Made by a program: the position numbers and the translations under genes. A stretch of 64,000 nt of DNA from the NCBI RefSeq assembly GCF_000725385.1, contig NZ_CP008884.1, positions 3,534,001 through 3,598,000 of the forward strand. Reading direction: 5' to 3'. The notes below the pieces were generated by a model that was not told where the DNA came from, made no database searches, and saw only the letters and a program-made list of their open reading frames with translations. This DNA comes from Dyella japonica A8. GTDB lineage: Bacteria; Pseudomonadota; Gammaproteobacteria; Xanthomonadales; Rhodanobacteraceae. How positions within the stretch are numbered: position 1 is the stretch's first letter; each line of letters begins with the position of its first letter. Shown here piece by piece: positions 10,396-20,800 of this stretch.

Positions 10396-10587
10396 TTAAC
10401 GATGACACCGGACGGTGGGCCCAACCGCAAGACGAGCTACTTCAAAGGCCTTGGCCAAGGCGGCCGACGACGATCGCCGCCAGATATCGACTGGTCCCAG
10501 GCGGAGCAACGGGTGCATTTCCACCGCAGCTCGCCACTCGTCAATCGTAAGCTGCGGGTCACGTTCAATGCTCAATTCGTAGGCCAT
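10396..10587 (-). pseudogene. Possible remnant of a small protein gene
   Basis: A 63-codon frame with an ATG at 10587 behind a G-rich ribosome site (GGGGGGTG, 4 bases upstream). The first part (MAYELSIERDPQLTIDEWRAAVE) has the look of a conserved small-protein N-terminus of unknown function, while the rest loses that character. The likeliest reading is a gene with an internal deletion. It may still be translated. The resemblance is by eye and needs a protein search. Confidence 0.35.
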
Positions 10588-10625
10588 TTCACCCCCCTGT
10601 TAACCCCAATCCGCTCAGAATCTTC

Positions 10626-10652
10626 AATGTCCGCTTTTGGTCGAAAGCAGAC
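10626..10652. repeat. Short hairpin repeat, copy 1
   Basis: AATGTCCGCTTTTGGTCGAA followed by AGCAGAC resembles the perfect copy at 13375-13400 (TGTCCGCTT ... AAGCGGACA). Here the stem carries two mismatches. This short element type is scattered through many proteobacterial genomes. Confidence 0.6.
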
Positions 10653-10818
10653 GCTGGCCCCTTGGCTCAAAACACGCACGGGGCCGAAGCGCGCGGCGCA
10701 CCCGCCTCTGACCAGAATATGGACCTGGAGATATGCCCACTCGGTGTGCTACCGAGTCGATGTGATCACCGGCGGTGCTTGCGGCAGCGCTTTGAGCACC
10801 ACCGCAAGCACCATGGAG

Positions 10819-11244
10819 TCAGGCCGCCGATCCGATCAGCGAGGCCTCCAGTGCCTTCAGGCCATCGCGATAAATGCCCTCGAACAATCGCGATGCCGCG
10901 TCATCACTCACGCCCACCGGCGTGAACTGACCCGACCAGTCGACGCGTGAGCTTTCATCGCCATCCGCACCGGTCACGCGCAGCGTCGAACGATAGTGGG
11001 TGACCGGAAACGGTGCCCGCAGGATGGAGTAGGTGTAGCTGCGCGAGCTGTTATCAAAGGCCTCGAGTCGCTCCACGATGGCCTCGCCATCGGGATTGAC
11101 GAGGCTGCGCACGCGGCCGCCCTCGCTCAACTCGCTCTTGGGGATGTACGGCAGCCAATCGGGCAGCGAATCGAAACCGCCAATCAGTTGCCACACGCGG
11201 TCGGGTGCAACCGGCAGCGTGATCGTTGCAGATGCTTGTGCCAT
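10819..11244 (-). CDS. SRPBCC (START/polyketide cyclase-like) protein
   Basis: A 141-residue single-domain protein with the helix-grip pattern: ATITLPVAPDRVWQLIGGFDSLPDWLPYI at the start, central beta strands (SRSYTYSILRAPFPVTHYRSTLRV) and a long C-terminal helix (DDAASRLFEGIYRDGLKALEASL). Such proteins enclose a hydrophobic pocket for lipids or polyketides; the ligand here is unknown. The gene ends 17 bases downstream of the aldo/keto reductase start region on the same strand in reverse order: it is upstream-adjacent on the map but transcribed after the reductase, so the two may form an operon under the divergent LysR regulator. Confidence 0.82.
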   Translation of the reverse strand: MAQASATITLPVAPDRVWQLIGGFDSLPDWLPYIPKSELSEGGRVRSLVNPDGEAIVERLEAFDNSSRSYTYSILRAPFPVTHYRSTLRVTGADGDESSRVDWSGQFTPVGVSDDAASRLFEGIYRDGLKALEASLIGSAA

Positions 11245-11261
11245 GGTGGGTTCCTCAGTGA

Positions 11262-12281
11262 TCAGATACGGTCGATGGGAAGCGGCGCATTGGGGGCAAC
11301 CAGGCGCTGCTCGCGCAATTCGCGCCAGAACTCGGAGGGAATGACTTCCCTCAGCGCGGCGGCATCTTCGGCGATGCGCTCAGGCTTGCTTGCGCCGGGG
11401 ATCACCGCCGCAACCGCCGGGTTCGCCAGCGAAAACTGCAGAGCGGCCGCCTTGATGCTGACGCCATGTCGCTGCGCGATCGCCTTGATGCGCTCGACCT
11501 TGGCAATGATTTCCGGCGGTGCCTTCTGGTATTCGAAGTGAGCGCCACCTGCCAGGATGCCGGAGCTGTACGGACCACCGACGACGATCTCGGTCTGGCG
11601 CTCGGCAGCCTTCGGCATCAGGCGTTGCAGTGCATGCTCGTGGTCGAGCAGCGAGTAGCGGCCCGCAAGCAGGAAACCATCCGGCTTCGCCTCTTCGAGA
11701 TCCAGCGTCAGTTCGATCGGCTCGACGCGATTCACGCCAAGGCCCCAGGCCTTGATCACACCCTCATCGCGCAGACGGGTCAGTACGCGAAAGGCGCCCT
11801 TGCGAGCCACTTCGAAATACGAAAGCCATTCGTCACCATAGAAATCCTGGGCAATGTCGTGCACCCAGACGATATCGAGGCGGTCGGTCTTCATCCGCTT
11901 GAGGCTGTCGTCGATCGACCGCAGCGTGGCATCCGCGGAATAGTCATTCACGAGCTTGTTGGGACGCCCGGCGGCAAACAGGCCGCTCTTTTCGCCCAGT
12001 GCTCGGGCACTGGTGTCTTCGACCTCGTCGAGAATCAGGCGGCCGACCTTGGTGCTGAGCACGTAGTCATCGCGCTTGTGCCTGGCCAGCGCTTCTCCCA
12101 GCCGGATTTCGGCGAGGCCCGCGCCATAGAACGGCGCCGTGTCGTAGTAGCGCACTCCCTGGGACCAGGCGGCGTCCACGGTGGCCTGGGCCTCCGCTTC
12201 CGGGATGTCGCGAAACATATTGCCCAGCGGGGCAGTACCAAAGCCGATCACGTTGCCGGCCAGTTTGTCTTTGATGCTCAT
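11262..12281 (-). CDS. Aldo/keto reductase (aldose/pyridoxal dehydrogenase-like)
   Basis: A 339-residue NAD(P)-dependent oxidoreductase. The four catalytic residues are in place: D and Y in YYDTAPFYGAG, K in VLSTKVGR, H in VWVHDI. Overall shape resembles D-threo-aldose 1-dehydrogenase / pyridoxal 4-dehydrogenase-like members (MGFGTAPLGNMFRDIPE-type start), but the substrate cannot be fixed. The ATG at 12281 has GGAG 8 bases upstream and is preferred over the in-frame start at 12320. It is divergent from the LysR gene at 12389, with 107 bases between, and may be its target; the SRPBCC gene follows 17 bases downstream. Confidence 0.88.
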   Translation of the reverse strand: MSIKDKLAGNVIGFGTAPLGNMFRDIPEAEAQATVDAAWSQGVRYYDTAPFYGAGLAEIRLGEALARHKRDDYVLSTKVGRLILDEVEDTSARALGEKSGLFAAGRPNKLVNDYSADATLRSIDDSLKRMKTDRLDIVWVHDIAQDFYGDEWLSYFEVARKGAFRVLTRLRDEGVIKAWGLGVNRVEPIELTLDLEEAKPDGFLLAGRYSLLDHEHALQRLMPKAAERQTEIVVGGPYSSGILAGGAHFEYQKAPPEIIAKVERIKAIAQRHGVSIKAAALQFSLANPAVAAVIPGASKPERIAEDAAALREVIPSEFWRELREQRLVAPNAPLPIDRI

Positions 12282-12388
12282 GGGGGGCTCCAGATGTGAA
12301 GCAATGTTGGGATGCGGCACAGTCTAGGCTTGCAAGTCAAGTCCGTCCAAGACTATATTTTCTACAGTTAAGTCCCATGGAGTCTCAA

Positions 12389-13318
12389 ATGTTGGATCTA
12401 CGCCAACTTCACTATTTCGTGGCCGTTGCCGAGGACGAGCACGTCGGACGGGCCGCCGAACGGCTCCATATCTCCCAATCGCCACTGAGCCGCCAGATCG
12501 CCCAGCTCGAGGAAAAGCTTGGGCTGACGCTATTTGAACGCTCCCAGCAACGGATCCGCTTAACCCGCGACGGCCGTACCTTCCTGGCCGAGGCACGCGC
12601 ACTGCTGACGCATGCCAACCGGCTGGAGTCGCTCGCACGACGACTGGGCCGCGGCGACGAAGGCGGCCTTTGCATCGGCTATCTGGAGTACGCGATGCAT
12701 TCGGGCGTGCTGCCCAACGCTCTGCGGGAATTACGAGACGACCGTCCTGCCGTGCACATTGCGCTCTACAACCAGCAGTCGGAAGTTCAACTGGAAGGGC
12801 TTCGACAGCGCAGCCTCGACATCGCACTCGTCTGCGAGCCGCCGCCACGCGACGACCCCGACCTCGAGGCCGTCCAGGTGCTCAACGACCCCATGCTGCT
12901 CGTGCTACCCGCGGGACACCCGCTGGCGGATGCGCAAGACATCACCCCGGCGGATCTCGCCGCACAGAAGTGGATCGGTGTCATGCACAAGGAAACCGTG
13001 TTACGACACGACACATTCATCGCCGCCTGCGCGAGCGCCGGATTCACGCCAACCATCACGATGGAAGCCACGGAACCACTGGCGGCCCTGGGCCTGGTTG
13101 CGGCAGGACTTGGTGTAACGACGATCCAGCAAAGCCTGCGCCACCAGGCACCCGCGGGCGTGGTGTTGCGCGAGTTGTCGTGGTTCAGCTATCGAATACC
13201 CTTGTGGGCGGCGTGGCACAAGATCAATTTAAGGCCACTGGTGGACGTCTTCCGCCAGACGTTGGTTGCAGCCAGCATTCCGGTGCGAGAGGTCATTCCG
13301 GAGACCGCGGCACCGTGA
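12389..13318 (+). CDS. LysR family transcriptional regulator
   Basis: A 309-residue regulator: N-terminal winged HTH (LRQLHYFVAVAEDEHVGRAAERLHISQSPLSRQIAQLEEKLG), linker helix, then the periplasmic-binding-like effector domain. The ATG at 12389 has GGAG 6 bases upstream and places the HTH at the very start; an earlier in-frame ATG lies at 12377. It is divergent from the aldo/keto reductase gene. The shared intergenic region has the small palindrome CTTGCAAG near 12327 and an AT-rich stretch, compatible with a LysR T-N11-A site. The inducer is unknown. Confidence 0.92.
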   Translation: MLDLRQLHYFVAVAEDEHVGRAAERLHISQSPLSRQIAQLEEKLGLTLFERSQQRIRLTRDGRTFLAEARALLTHANRLESLARRLGRGDEGGLCIGYLEYAMHSGVLPNALRELRDDRPAVHIALYNQQSEVQLEGLRQRSLDIALVCEPPPRDDPDLEAVQVLNDPMLLVLPAGHPLADAQDITPADLAAQKWIGVMHKETVLRHDTFIAACASAGFTPTITMEATEPLAALGLVAAGLGVTTIQQSLRHQAPAGVVLRELSWFSYRIPLWAAWHKINLRPLVDVFRQTLVAASIPVREVIPETAAP

Positions 13319-13339
13319 ATGCGCAAACGGCTTGGGGCT

Positions 13340-13873
13340 TCAAAGCGCCATGCTGATCATCGCTTCGGTGGCCATGTCCGCTTCAGGTCGAAAGCGGACA
13401 CTTTGCGACTTGTCAGGGCCACACAGCGGCAACTCCTCCCAGGCCTTTAAACGGGCACTCTCTTCGAGTGCTTTGATAAGTTGCCGTCGTCGAGCTACGA
13501 CCAGCAGTCCGCAGATCATGACGACACCACCGAGAGCCGCTACTGCTCTGACCGCAAGCGGCTGGCCTCCAGTCGCGAAGATCAGCCCGCCGGCCATCAT
13601 GATCCCGTACCCGAATGCGATGAAACGAAGCGCGTTTGTCCCTATCAACCCGCCCTGCGTCCGCCTGCCAAACAATAAGTCCGCGCCTTTGACAAAGGCC
13701 CAGAGCGCTCCGGCTTCTATCGCAACACCGACAATGGCCATAGCAACGGGATGCGCGTTTTCCGACCAGGCAAACATGGTCACTCCACAGACCATGGTGA
13801 GCACGCTGTAAGCCTCCCCGGGTGGCAGATTCGATGCCTGCCACCTTCGGGCTTCCTGAAGGTTAACGGTCAT
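13340..13873 (-). CDS. Hypothetical membrane protein with repeat-encoded tail
   Basis: About 177 residues with four hydrophobic helices (for example YSVLTMVCGVTMFAW, VAMAIVGVAIEAGALWAFV, IAFGYGIMMAGGLIFATGG, AVAALGGVVMICGLLVVA). The family is not recognised. The start is uncertain: the ATG at 13873 is taken, but a TTG at 13933 extends the frame. The last ~20 residues (SQSVRFRPEADMATEAM) are translated from the hairpin repeat at 13375-13400, so the original C-terminus was probably shorter or has been replaced. Convergent with the LysR gene, 21 bases apart. Confidence 0.55.
   Translation of the reverse strand: MTVNLQEARRWQASNLPPGEAYSVLTMVCGVTMFAWSENAHPVAMAIVGVAIEAGALWAFVKGADLLFGRRTQGGLIGTNALRFIAFGYGIMMAGGLIFATGGQPLAVRAVAALGGVVMICGLLVVARRRQLIKALEESARLKAWEELPLCGPDKSQSVRFRPEADMATEAMISMAL
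13375..13400. repeat. Short hairpin repeat, copy 2
   Basis: TGTCCGCTT (13375-13383) and AAGCGGACA (13392-13400) form a perfect 9-bp stem with an 8-base loop. It lies at the convergent ends of two genes, where it may help end transcription, and is a better copy of the element at 10626-10652. Confidence 0.7.
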
Positions 13874-13990
13874 CCAGGTAGGCAAGGATAGGCGATCTCC
13901 GTTGCCCAGACCTTGTTCGGGCACGGAGTGCAAATTCCCTATTCAGCACGCTTCCAACCGCTCCAAAGCCTTGATAAAGCCTGCCAACGG

Positions 13991-14458
13991 CTACAAAACA
14001 ATCCCAGCCAGCCGCCAGATCCCGTCGGAATCGAGAGCAAAGGTGACATTCTGCTGAAGGGTCTGGCCAGCCTTGTTGCTTCCGACAAATAGGACCGTCA
14101 AATAACTTCCCGGGGGGATGTGTTTGTCACCGGAATTGCCGTCGATGCGATTTCGGTTGATCGAAAACCATTGCCGCGTGGCTAGCTGCCCATTGGCCGA
14201 TGCATGCATCGCTTCGCTGTCGATGAATGCAACCCTGGTCGTGGCCGATTTCATGACGGGAGAAGCCATATCCCAAACCAGGCCAGCCTGCCCACTTTCT
14301 ACCGCCGCAAGCGCCTTGAAGGCCGCATCGACGAAATGCCCAGGGTCGAGGTCCGCTTGCGCGGCCCGCACAGCCGGTGGTCGAACGGACGCCACCTGCG
14401 CGGGTGCAGCGACCGAAACGAGCAGGAGGAGTGCGCAGGGAAAACGCTTATTGATCAT
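13991..14458 (-). CDS. DUF4019 secreted protein
   Basis: A 155-residue exported protein. An N-terminal signal peptide (MINKRFPCALLLLVSVAAPAQ) is followed by a single small domain (GHFVDAAFKALAAVESGQAG ... RQWFSINRNRIDG ... GSYLTVLFVGSNKAG ... IWRLAGIVL) that matches the DUF4019 layout. The function is unknown. The ATG at 14458 gives a compact signal peptide; a start at 14473 is also open. It lies beside the IS remnant at 14461, which may have disturbed its promoter. Confidence 0.72.
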   Translation of the reverse strand: MINKRFPCALLLLVSVAAPAQVASVRPPAVRAAQADLDPGHFVDAAFKALAAVESGQAGLVWDMASPVMKSATTRVAFIDSEAMHASANGQLATRQWFSINRNRIDGNSGDKHIPPGSYLTVLFVGSNKAGQTLQQNVTFALDSDGIWRLAGIVL

Positions 14459-14460
14459 CC

Positions 14461-14676
14461 GTGGATTATCCAATTCTTGATGGAGAGCCGGTCGTCCCGC
14501 CCTGTCGATACCAACATGACCATGACTGCACCGCCTATAAACAGCGTCAGGGCATCAAGCGCTTCTTCGCCGGACTCAAGCCATGGCGCTACATCGCTAC
14601 TCGATACGGCAAGCTCCCGGAAAACGTCCTCGGTTTCATCAAACTCGCCGGCATCGTGCCTTGGTTCAAATGCATA
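14461..14676 (+). pseudogene. IS5-family (IS427-like) transposase C-terminal remnant
   Basis: The translated segment TAYKQRQGIKRFFAGLKPWR and the following ATRYGKLPENVLGFIKLAGI match the C-terminal end of IS427-subgroup transposases, which carry the last catalytic Glu region and an IATRYDK-type motif. The usual Glu (as in VERFF) reads Lys here (IKRFF), and no N-terminal half precedes it, so it is inactive debris. Its subgroup and orientation differ from the transposase piece at 21435-21968, so it comes from a separate insertion. Confidence 0.7.
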
Positions 14677-14831
14677 GTTCGTGGCTACAGGCCGTGTCAA
14701 AAGCCGGGGAGCGCCAGCCACACAACCCCGATGTCCAGCGCGATGGGCTCAACACTTTACGAGCGGTCATTGCTATCGACCATGCGCCTGCGGCCATCGA
14801 AAGGAGCAGTCGTCAAGCAACCACTCGATGC

Positions 14832-17800
14832 TTACTGGATGTCATAACCAACACCTGCATTCACAGCGCCGTTACCGCGCGAGGCTGACGCACTGAAGGC
14901 CACGTGCCAGCGATCTCCAATGGGCGCTGTCACGCCGACCGCCAGGCCAGCAGCACCACCCGAGCAAAGACCCGTGCCCGCGACAATACGAGGCGCGCTG
15001 CTACCGGCCCCAGCCGCCATCGCACCGATACCTGCCTGGGCCATGGCGCATTGCGACTGCTGTGTCCGTGACAAGTCCGAAATGCGACGGTTGACGGCAT
15101 TGAATTGGTCGTTGACCTGGTTGCCGAACCCGGCGAGCGCCTGATTCGTGTAGGCGTTGGCTGTGTTCACCGCATTGGATGTTGCCGTGTCGGTGTAGCT
15201 GTTGGCCGCGCTTACTGCCTGCGATGTGACCGTGGTGAGCTGAGCGACATTGACCGCATCCGTGCCAGCCGTACCCGCTGCCACATTGGTGACCTGACGC
15301 TCCGCGCCCGCCGCGCCCACCGATATCGAGTTGGCGCGATCGGCCACCGAGCCGCCACCAATCGCCACGCTGTTGCTCGCGGTCGCCTGCGCACCGGTGC
15401 CGACCGCGGTGCTGGCGCTGCCCGACGCCACCGCACCGGCGCCACCCGCCGTTGCGTCGGAACCCGAGGCCTTCGGCTGAGACGCATTGGCGGTGTTGTT
15501 GACCTGAAAATAACCGGCCGTACCGTCGTTGAGCTTGTTAATGCTGGCAGTGTTCTGGGCGACTTGCTGATTGGTCGCGTTCAACTGCGAGCCGTTGACG
15601 GCATCCGTGCTGGTGGAAGACACATTGCCTTGGTGGACGTTGGTGATGGTGGTTCCGCCCGTGACGCCGCCGTCCGTCGATTTCGTACCACCCAGCGTCA
15701 CACTGCCCTTGCTGGAATCGTCATACTGCACGCCGCTGCTGCTCAGCGTGTTGCTCAGCGCGCTTATCTGGTTGCCGATGTTGTTCACCTGCGTCCCCAG
15801 GTTGTTGATTGCCTGGTTCGTCGCATTCAACTGCGAGCCGTTGACCGCATCCGTACTGGTCGCGCTCACCTGGCCAGCGGCGACGTGGGTGATGGTGCGC
15901 TCCGCACCCGCCGCACCCACGCTCACCGTGTTGGTGGGGCTAGTGCCCGCCACGGCATAGGTGGTGCCATTGACCGTCATGCTGGCCGTGGCAACGGCCT
16001 TGCTGGTGACCGAGCCCGAACCGAGTGCCACATCCCCGACGTTGGCGGCCACGGCGCCGGAACCCAGCGCCACGCCGTTCTGTGCTGCCGCATTGGCGGT
16101 GTCGCCCAATGCCACGGCGCCCGCTGCATTCGCCGTTGCGGTGTTGCCGAGCGCGACAGCGCCTTGACCGTTGGCCGTACCCTGGTTGCCCAGCGCGACA
16201 GCACCCTGACCACTCGCCGTATTGTTCTGACCCATTGCCACCGCACCCGTGCCGGTGGCGGTGTTCGGATCGCCAATGGCCACCGCGCCATCGCCGGACG
16301 CCGTATTGCCCACGCCGATGGACACCGACCGGCCGCCGGTTGCCGTCGCCGACTGGCCAATGGCCACCGCACCTGCGGTATGGGCGACGGCGCCCGTACC
16401 CTGTGCAATGGCATTACCGCCCGTGGCCTGTGCACCATTGCCCAACGCGATATCGTTGGCCACGCTGCTGTTGCCGTTGACACCGGCCACCGCATTCAAG
16501 CCCTGTGCGATGGAGCCGTCTCCATAGGCATTGGCTACCGAACCGACCGCGATGCTGTTGTTGCCTGCCGCATAGCTATCGGCCAGGTTCGAGTTGGTGT
16601 GGAAGTATTTGATGCCGCCGCCACCGATGACGCCACCGATCTGGTTGAACACGTCTTGCGCCGAGTTGTAGCTATTTCCGCCATAGCTCAGGCTAGTGGT
16701 CAGCTGTCCGGTGACGGGATCATACGTGGTATTGCCTCCCAGCCCCGAAGCGACAGAACTACCCAGGTTGGTCAGATTCGAGCCGACCGCGCCAATCGCC
16801 TGGTTCGTGGCATAGAGCTGGCTGCCATTCACCGCATCGGTGCTGGCGGCGCTCACCTGGCCCGCCGCCACTTTGGTGAGCTGACGCTGCGCGCCCGCCG
16901 CACCCACACTAACCACACCGGCAGGCGCGCCGCCTGCATAGCTGTACGCGGTGCCGTTGATCGTGCCGCTAGCCGTCGGTACCGCCGCAGCCGTTACCGC
17001 GGAACCCTGGCCGAGCGCGACATTCGAGCCCGTCACGCCGCTGGCGACGCTCGCGCCCGCACCCAGAGCAACACTGCCCAGGACGCCAGCATGGGCGCCA
17101 GCGCCGATCGCGAGCGACTGGATGCCGTCCGCGGTCGAGTTCGTACCGAGTGCGATCGCATCGGCCTGGCTGACCTGCGCGTTCTGGCCGATGGCGGTGC
17201 CACCAGGCGCGGTCTGCTGCACGATCGCGCCGTTGCCCAGGCCAATGCCGTTGTCCCCGTTCACGACCGTCGTCGGGCCGACCGCCACGGCGTCGGTGCC
17301 GATGGCGAGGGAGTCAAGTACGGTGGAGTTGGCGTGGAAATATTTGGTCGAAGTGACCGAGACCGAGCCGACCGCCCCCTGCAGCTGACGCAGCGTCACC
17401 GCATCATGCGATTCCGTGCCGTCGGCGACGTTGGTGATCTGGCGCAGCGCACCCGTCGCTCCATTGCCCACCGACACCGAGCCGAGCAGGGTGGCATCGG
17501 TCGTGTTGTAGGTCACGTAGCCCAAGCCCGTCGGGATCGAGCCGCTGACCGGCACGATCGCGCGATCGGCCACGGAGCCGGAACCCAGTGCCAGCGATCC
17601 GTCCACGCTGGCGACGGCGCCATTGCCGAGCGCCACGCTGTTGGTGTTGTTTGCCACGGCCGCCGGCCCGACTGCCACGCTGTCGGCCCCCAAACTCTGG
17701 CTGTCCGCCAGTGTCGAGTTGGCGTGGAAATACTTAATCCCCGCGCCGTTCTGGATATTCGTGACGCTGTTGGCAAGGGTGCTAACGTCCCCCGCAACAG

Positions 17801-20800
17801 TCGTCACGCGGCCGTCCAGATTGGTGATGTCCGCGGTGTTCTGCGTCACCTGCTGGTTGGTCGCGTAAAGCTGCGAACCATTCACCGCGTCGGCCGACGT
17901 CGCGCCAAGCACACCCGCCGCGACATTGGCAAGCGTCTGCGCCGCGCCGGGCGCTCCTCCGCTGCCACCCGGGGCCACCAGGGCGAGCTGATTGGCGGCA
18001 CCGGTCTGCTGCACGGGGCCGACCGCACCGTTGGCGACGTTGTTCGTGAGGTTGGTGACACTGCTGCCGAGGTTGGTGATCGCCGTGGCGTTGTTGGCGA
18101 TATTGGTCGTGTTCGTCGCCACCTGCTGGTTGGTTGCGTAGAGCTGCGAGCCGTTCACCGCGTCGGCGCTGGTACTGCTCAGCGCCGCTGGTGCGACGTT
18201 GGTGATCGTCTGGGGCGAACCTCTCCCATGACTGGCATCATAGGCATTCAACGAAGCGCTCCACTGCAAGGCATCCTGCTGCAGCGCGGTGATATTGGTA
18301 GTGTCGGTGGCGACCTGGTTGCCCAGGTTCGTCACGTTGGTGTTGGTCGTGGTCAGCTGGCTCACGTTCACTGCGTCGGTCGGGTTAACGCCCGCCGTCA
18401 CGTTGCTCAGCGTGCGCGTCCCGCCGCTGGCGTTGGCGAAGCTCACCATCGTGCCGCCCGTGCCAGCCCCCAACGTGATCAGGTTGGTATTGGTCGCGCT
18501 GATGCCGCCCGCCTGCTGCACCAGGCCTACCATGCCGTTACCGAGGTTGGTGATCGCCGCCGTGTTGTTGGCGATGTTGGTCGTGTTCGTCGCCACCTGC
18601 TGATTGGTCGCGTAGAGCTGCGAGCCGTTGACCGCGTCCGTCGAAGTCGCGCTTAGCGCACCTGCCTCGACGTTGGTAAGCGTCTGCGCTGCGCCAGGTG
18701 TCGCACCGCTGCCGCCCGGGGCCACCAAGGCGAGTTGATTGGCGACGCTGGTCTGCTGCACGGGGCCGACCGTGCCGTTGGCGACGTTGTTCGCCAGGCT
18801 GCTGATCGCCGTGGTGTTGTTGGCGATGTTGGTCGTGTTCGTTGCCACCTGCTGGTTGGTGGCATAGAGCTGCGAGCCATTGACCGCGTCGGTCGAAGTC
18901 GCACTTAGCGCACCCGCCGCGAGATGGGTGATCTTCAGGCCGCCGGCATCAACGCCGCTGGTGGTCACGCTCGGCCCGCCAGTGATGGTCAGGCCGGTGG
19001 TGTTGAAGGCAGCACTGCCCGCCGTCACGCTGTTGACGCTGAGGTTCTTGGCCAGGTCAAAACGGACGTCATTGCTCGTCGCGCTCTTCGACACGACGAG
19101 GTTGCCGTCGCCGTTGTTGAGATCGAAGCTGTTCCCCGTGGCGCTGCCCAACCCAACGCTGGTCGCGTTGGCGCCCTGGGCGCTCACCTTCCAGCCTTGG
19201 CCGAGGGTAGTGATATTGGTGGTGAGGTTGGCGATGTTGCCGGTATTGGTCGTCACCTGCTGATTGGTCGCATAGAGCTGCGAGCCGTTGATCGCGTCCG
19301 TTGAAGTCGCGCCTAGCGCACCCGCCGCGACATTGGTTAGCGTCTGCGCCGCGCCAGGTGTCGCACCACTGCCCCCCGGAGCCACCAGGGCGAGCCGATT
19401 GGCGGCACCGGTCTGTTGCACGGGACCGACCGTGCCGTTGGCGACGTTGTTCGCGAGGTTGCTGATCGCCGTGGTGTTGCTGGCGATGTTGGTGGTGTTG
19501 CTGGCGACCTGGTTGCCCAGGTTCGTCACGTTGGAGTTGGTCGTGGTCAGCTGGCTCACGTTCACCGCGTCGGTCGGGTTCACGCCCGCCGTCACGTTGC
19601 TCAGCGTGCGCGTGCCACCGCTGGCGTTGGCGAAGCTCACCACCGTGCCGCCCGTGCCCGCCCCCACCGTGATCAGGTTGGCATTGGTCGCACTGATGCC
19701 GCCCGCCTGCTGCACCAGACCCACCGTGCCGTTACCAAGGTTAGTGATCGCCGCGATGTTGTTGGCGATGTTGGTCGTGTTCGTCGTGACCTGCTGGTTG
19801 GTCGCGTACAGCTGCGAGCCGTTCACTGCGTCGGTCGAGTTGGCATTCAACTGCCCCGCCGCGACATTCTGGATTTGCCGCGGCGCGGTAGCCGAACCCA
19901 CGCTGACCACGTCGCCCGCCGCTGGCGCGCCGCCTGCGAAAGCATAGGTGGTACCGCCGATCGAGGCGTTGGGCGTGGCCACGGCCGCCGAGACCGTCGA
20001 GCCGTTGCCGAGGACCACCGCGCCATCCAAACCGGTTGCGACGGTCACACCGTTACCAACCACGAAGGCATTATTGGCGTTGATGGCGTTGTTGTTGCCG
20101 AGCGAATAGGACCCGGTGCCGGCGATGGTGCTGGGGTCACCAAACGCACCGGAATTGGCACCGCTCACCACATTGCCTGTGCCGACGCTGATGCTGTTCG
20201 CGCCGTTCGCCTGGGCGCCCACGCCCATCGCGATCGCGTTTCCGCCAGTTGCCTTTGCATTGAGGCCGATCGAGGTCGTCGCATTGGCGGCAACGCCGAT
20301 ACCGGCGTTGGTGCCGACGGCGATATTGTCATTGCCGGTCACCAGGCTGCCCGAGGCGGCCTTGTAGGTGGCGTTGTACACAACCGTGCCGTCGCCGGTG
20401 CCGAAGGCGACGTTCCGCGCGCCGGAGACGCCCGAGCCGGAGCCCAGCATCGTGCCGGACACGCCCCCACCAATGCCAGTATTTTGCACGCCAGTGACGG
20501 TATTGCCGGCGCCAACACCCACCGCAACGGAACCGGTATTGGCAGCGGATGAGCCAACACCAGCCCCCTGCCCAAAGGCAACCGAGCTGGCTCCGATGGC
20601 CAATGCTGCCGACCCAAGGGCAAGCGAGCCGACGCCCTGCGCCTGGGCTGCGTATCCACCGGCGAAGGCGTTGGTGCCACCGGCATTGGCATTTGCGCCG
20701 ATCGACGTCGCTTGCACAGCCGTGGCCCCCGCCCCAGGGCCGACTGCGGTTGCGGTGGTGTTGGACGCCGTGGAGTAAACGCCCAGCGCCAGACTATTGG

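Larger units (their letters stand above)
10321..10818. other. Intergenic stretch with gene remnant and short repeat
   Basis: This space between the merR promoter and the SRPBCC gene holds a possible small or decayed gene (10396-10587) and a short hairpin repeat (10626-10652). No RNA gene or clear promoter was recognised in the remainder. Confidence 0.5.

Noticed and set aside
15105..18656. A 1183-codon plus-strand frame opposite the adhesin
   Set aside because: It is an antisense shadow of a repetitive coding sequence; the composition simply mirrors the adhesin repeats.
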